64,000 nucleotides of DNA from Brienomyrus brachyistius (Eukaryota > Chordata > Actinopteri > Osteoglossiformes > Mormyridae): the NCBI RefSeq assembly GCF_023856365.1, contig NW_026042689.1, positions 56,398-120,397 on the forward strand, written 5' to 3'. Shown piece by piece: positions 61,591 to 64,000 of the stretch (positions are counted from its first letter, which is position 1; the number at the start of each line of letters is the position of its first letter). The notes beneath the pieces are model-generated. The model saw only the letters and a program-made list of their open reading frames with translations. It had not been told where the DNA came from and made no database searches. A program made the position numbers and the translations under genes.

Positions 61591-64000
61591 TCTGGCCCTA
61601 TGCATCTTGGGACTCCGTCCCCCTAAGGATCAGCACTCTGGCCCTATGCATCTTTGGACTTCGTCCCCCTATGTGTCAGGACTCTGGCCCTATGCATCTT
61701 GGAACTCCGTCCCCCTATGTGTCAGGACTCTGGCCCCATGCACCTTGGGACTCCATACCCCTAAGTATTAGCACTCTGGTCCTTTGCATCTTGGGACTCC
61801 ATCCCCCTATGTGTCAGCACTCTCTCCCTATGCATCTTGGGACTCCGTCCCCCTAAGTATCAGGACTCTGGCCGTATGCATCTTGGGACTCCATTGCCAT
61901 TAGTATCAGGACTCTGGCCCTATGCTTCTTGGGACTCCATCCCCCTATGTGTCAGGACTCTGGCCCTATGCATCTTGGGACTTCGTCCCGCTATGTGTCA
62001 GGATTCTAGCCCTATGCATCTTGGGACTCCGTTCCCGTAAGTATCAGCACTCTGGCCCTATGCATCTTGGGACTCCGTTCCCCTAAGGATCAGCACTCTG
62101 GCCCTATGCAATTTTGGACTTCGTCGCCCTATGTGTCAGGACTCTGGCCCTATGCATCGTTGGGACTCCGTCCCCCTATGTGTCAGGACTCTGGCCCCAT
62201 GCACCTTGGGACTCCATACCCCTAAGTATTAGCACTCTGACCCTTTGCATCTTGGGACTCCTTCCCCCCTTGTGTCAGGACTCTGGCCCTATGCATCTTG
62301 GGACTCCGTCCCCCTAAGTATCAGCACTCTGGCCCTATGCATGTTGGGACTCCGTCCCCCTAAGTATCAGCACACTAGCCCTATGCATCTTGGGACTCCA
62401 TCCCCCTAAGTATTAGCACTCTGGCCCTATGCATCTTTGGACTCTGTCCCCCTAAGTATCAGCACTCTGGCCCTATGCATATTGGGACTCCGCCCCCCTA
62501 TGTGTCAGGACCCTGGCCCTAAGAATCTTGGGACTCCGTCCCCCTAAGTATCAGGACTCTGGCTTTATGCATCTTGGGTCTCCGTCCCCCTATGTGTCAG
62601 GACCCTGGCCCTATACATCTTGGGACTCCGTCCCCCTAAGTATCAGCACTCTGGCCTGATGCATCTTGGGACTCCATCCCCCTAAGTATCAGGACTCTGG
62701 CCCTATGCATCTTGGGACTCCATCCCCCTATGTGTCAGGACTCTGGCCCTATGCATCTTGGGACTCCGTCCGCCTAAGTATCAGGACTCTGGCCCTGTGC
62801 ATCTTGGGACTCCGTCCCCCTAAGTATCAGGACTCTGGCCCTATGCATCTTGGGAATCCGTCCCCCTGAGTATCAGCACTCTGGCCCTGTGCATCTCGGG
62901 ACTCCGTCCCCCTAAGTATCAGCATTCTGGCCCTAAGCATCTTGGGACTCCGCCCCCCTATATATCAGGACTCTGGCAATATGCCTCTTGGGACTCCGTC
63001 CCCCCTAAGGATCTGCACTCTGGCCCTATGCATCTTGGGACTTCGTCCCCCTATATGTCAGGACTCTAGCCCTATGCATTTTGGGACTCCGTCCCCGTAA
63101 GTATCAGGACTCTGGCCCTATGCATCTTTGGGACTCCGTCCCCTTAAGTATCAGCACTCTGGCCCTAGGCATCTTGGGACTCCGTCCCCCTATGTGTCAG
63201 GACTCTGGCCCTATGCATCTTGGGACTCCGTCCCCCTAAGTTTCAGCACTCTGGCCCTATGCATCTTGGGATTCCGTCCCCTATGTGTCACCACTCTGGC
63301 CTTATTCATCTTGAGACTCCGTCCCCCTAAGTATCAGCACACTGGCCCTATGCGTCTTGGGACTTCGTCCCCCTATGTGTCAGTACTCTTGCCCAATGCA
63401 ACTTGGGACTCCATCCCCCTAAGTATTAGCACTCTGGCCCTATGCATCTTGGGACTCCATCCCCCTAAGTATTAGCGCTCTGGCCCTATGCATCTTTGGA
63501 CTCTGTCCCCCTAAGTATCAGCACTCTGGCCCTATGCATCTTGGGACTCCGCCCCCCTATGTGTCAGGACCCTGGCCCTAAGCATTTTGGGACTCCGTCC
63601 CCCTAAGTATCAGGACTCTGGCCCTATGTACCTTAGGACTTTGTCTCCCTATGTGTCAGGACCCTGGTCCTATACATCTTGGGACTCCGTCCCCCTAAGT
63701 ATCAGCACTCTGGCCCTATGCATCTTGGGACTCCGTCCTCCTAAGTATCAGGACTCTGGCCCTATGCATCTTAGGACTCCATCCCCCTATGTGTCAGGAC
63801 TCTGGCCCTATGCATCTTGGGACTTCATCCCCCTATGAGTCAGGACTCTGGCCCTATGCAACTTGGGACTCCGTCCCCCTAAGTATCAGCACTCTGGCCC
63901 TATGCATCTTGGGACTCCATCCCCCTATGTGTCAGGACTCTGGCCCTATGCATCTTGGTACTCCGTCCGCCTAAGTATCAGGACTCTGGCCCTATGCATC
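61571..64000 (+). repeat. Copy of 22.94-25.36 kb at the window end
   Basis: Markers 61,571, 61,671, 61,837, 62,114 and 62,666 correspond to 22,937, 23,037, 23,203, 23,480 and 24,032 at offset 38,634. After two single-base insertions (near 63,000 and 63,127) the offset is 38,636. Shared private variants include TATGCTTCTTGGG, CATCTCGGGAC, GGCAATATGCC and TTGTCTCC. The GTACCTTAGG marker is at 63,628. The array continues past the window edge. Confidence 0.88.

Larger units (their letters stand above)
1..64000 (+). repeat. 46-bp satellite DNA array filling the window
   Basis: The whole window is a head-to-tail array of a 46-base monomer, about 1,390 copies, with no break by unique sequence. A typical monomer opens GGACTCTGG, contains CCCTATGCATC, then TTGGGACTCCGTCCCCC, and closes TAAGTATCA or TATGTGTCA. 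Every copy I read is in the same orientation; none is inverted. The consensus has about 16 C, 12 T, 10 G and 8 A, so the given strand is pyrimidine-rich. Monomers of 45 and 47 bases occur and explain why long-range offsets miss exact multiples of 46 by a few bases. Satellite DNA of this kind is characteristic of eukaryotic heterochromatin. I do not recognise the family. Array edges lie outside the window on both sides. Confidence 0.98.
43060..64000 (+). repeat. Super-unit 3 (at least 20.9 kb, cut by the window end)
   Basis: It opens with the CTTGGAACTCC block at 43,136 and follows the order of super-units 1 and 2: opening block, single 1,655-type unit, the 49-51 kb block, the block shared with 33-36.8 kb, and the block shared with 18-25 kb. 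It is expanded by a 1,427-base and a 3,632-base tandem duplication. The window ends at a point equivalent to about 25,364 in super-unit 1, so roughly 1.95 kb of the unit probably lies beyond the window. Confidence 0.78.

Noticed and set aside
1..64000. CRISPR array
   Set aside because: There is regular spacing, but no unique spacers: each 46-base unit is a variant of its neighbours along its full length. No cas-like gene or leader is present.
1..64000. CENP-B box (TTCG-N4-A-N2-CGGG) as a sign of a centromere
   Set aside because: The TTCG in the CTTCGTCCC monomers is not followed by A at the required position nor by CGGG, and I see no match on the other strand. Centromere identity can be neither supported nor excluded from sequence alone.
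1..64000. Telomeric repeat or telomere-associated tract
   Set aside because: CTTAGG and TTGGG occur within monomers, but there are no consecutive TTAGGG or CCCTAA units.
1..64000. G-quadruplex or i-motif array from the C-runs
   Set aside because: Each monomer has one run of about five C and one of three, separated by about 20 bases. Four runs within short loops, as canonical structures need, do not occur.
1..64000. Cruciform-forming palindrome at ATGCAT in most monomers
   Set aside because: The six-base palindrome extends only into weak, imperfect pairing of CCC with GGG. It is too short to call a structural element, though it gives a restriction site in most monomers.
1..64000. tRNA, rRNA or small RNA genes
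   Set aside because: No cloverleaf-like, ribosomal or promoter-box sequence is visible; all sequence is accounted for by the monomer.

Overview
The whole 64,000-base window is one uninterrupted tandem satellite array. I find no protein-coding gene, RNA gene, transposon, promoter or unique-sequence island. The basic unit is 46 bases, so the window holds about 1,390 head-to-tail monomers, all in one orientation. Each monomer appears to be a diverged pair of 23-base halves, both opening with GGACTC. The consensus is about 56% G+C and pyrimidine-rich on the given strand. Such an array indicates a eukaryotic chromosome, in a centromeric, pericentromeric, subtelomeric or other heterochromatic block. 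The only CpG of the consensus recurs as CG, CA and TG, the decay pattern of methylated cytosine, which favours a vertebrate or plant genome. I do not recognise the satellite family and cannot name the species.

Above the monomer there are at least three levels of order. Recognisable variant monomers form higher-order repeats (HORs). Bases 1 to about 3,280 are a 27-monomer HOR of exactly 1,242 bases. A transition zone runs to about 5,100, followed by a 735/689-base duplication to about 6,500. From about 6,570 onward the window resolves into three consecutive super-units whose parts recur in largely the same order: about 6,570-27,270 (20.7 kb), 27,270-43,060 (15.8 kb) and 43,060 to the window end (at least 20.9 kb). 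They differ by local duplications and deletions: 1,610, 1,655, 1,517 and 1,794 bases in super-unit 1; 1,611 and 1,885 in super-unit 2; 1,427 and 3,632 in super-unit 3. Nearly all offsets are multiples of 46 within a few bases, as expected from in-register unequal exchange.

Two tracts (about 481-800 and 48,105-48,590) look like length-preserving replacements, consistent with gene conversion. Four single-C insertions cluster at 13.6-14.25 kb and are either a private mutation cluster or assembly error. The many open reading frames on the + strand are by-products: 46 is not a multiple of 3, so each frame cycles through all three phases and yields a 46-residue pseudo-repeat. All coordinates of HOR blocks were set by eye from shared variant monomers and are approximate to about one monomer unless stated otherwise.
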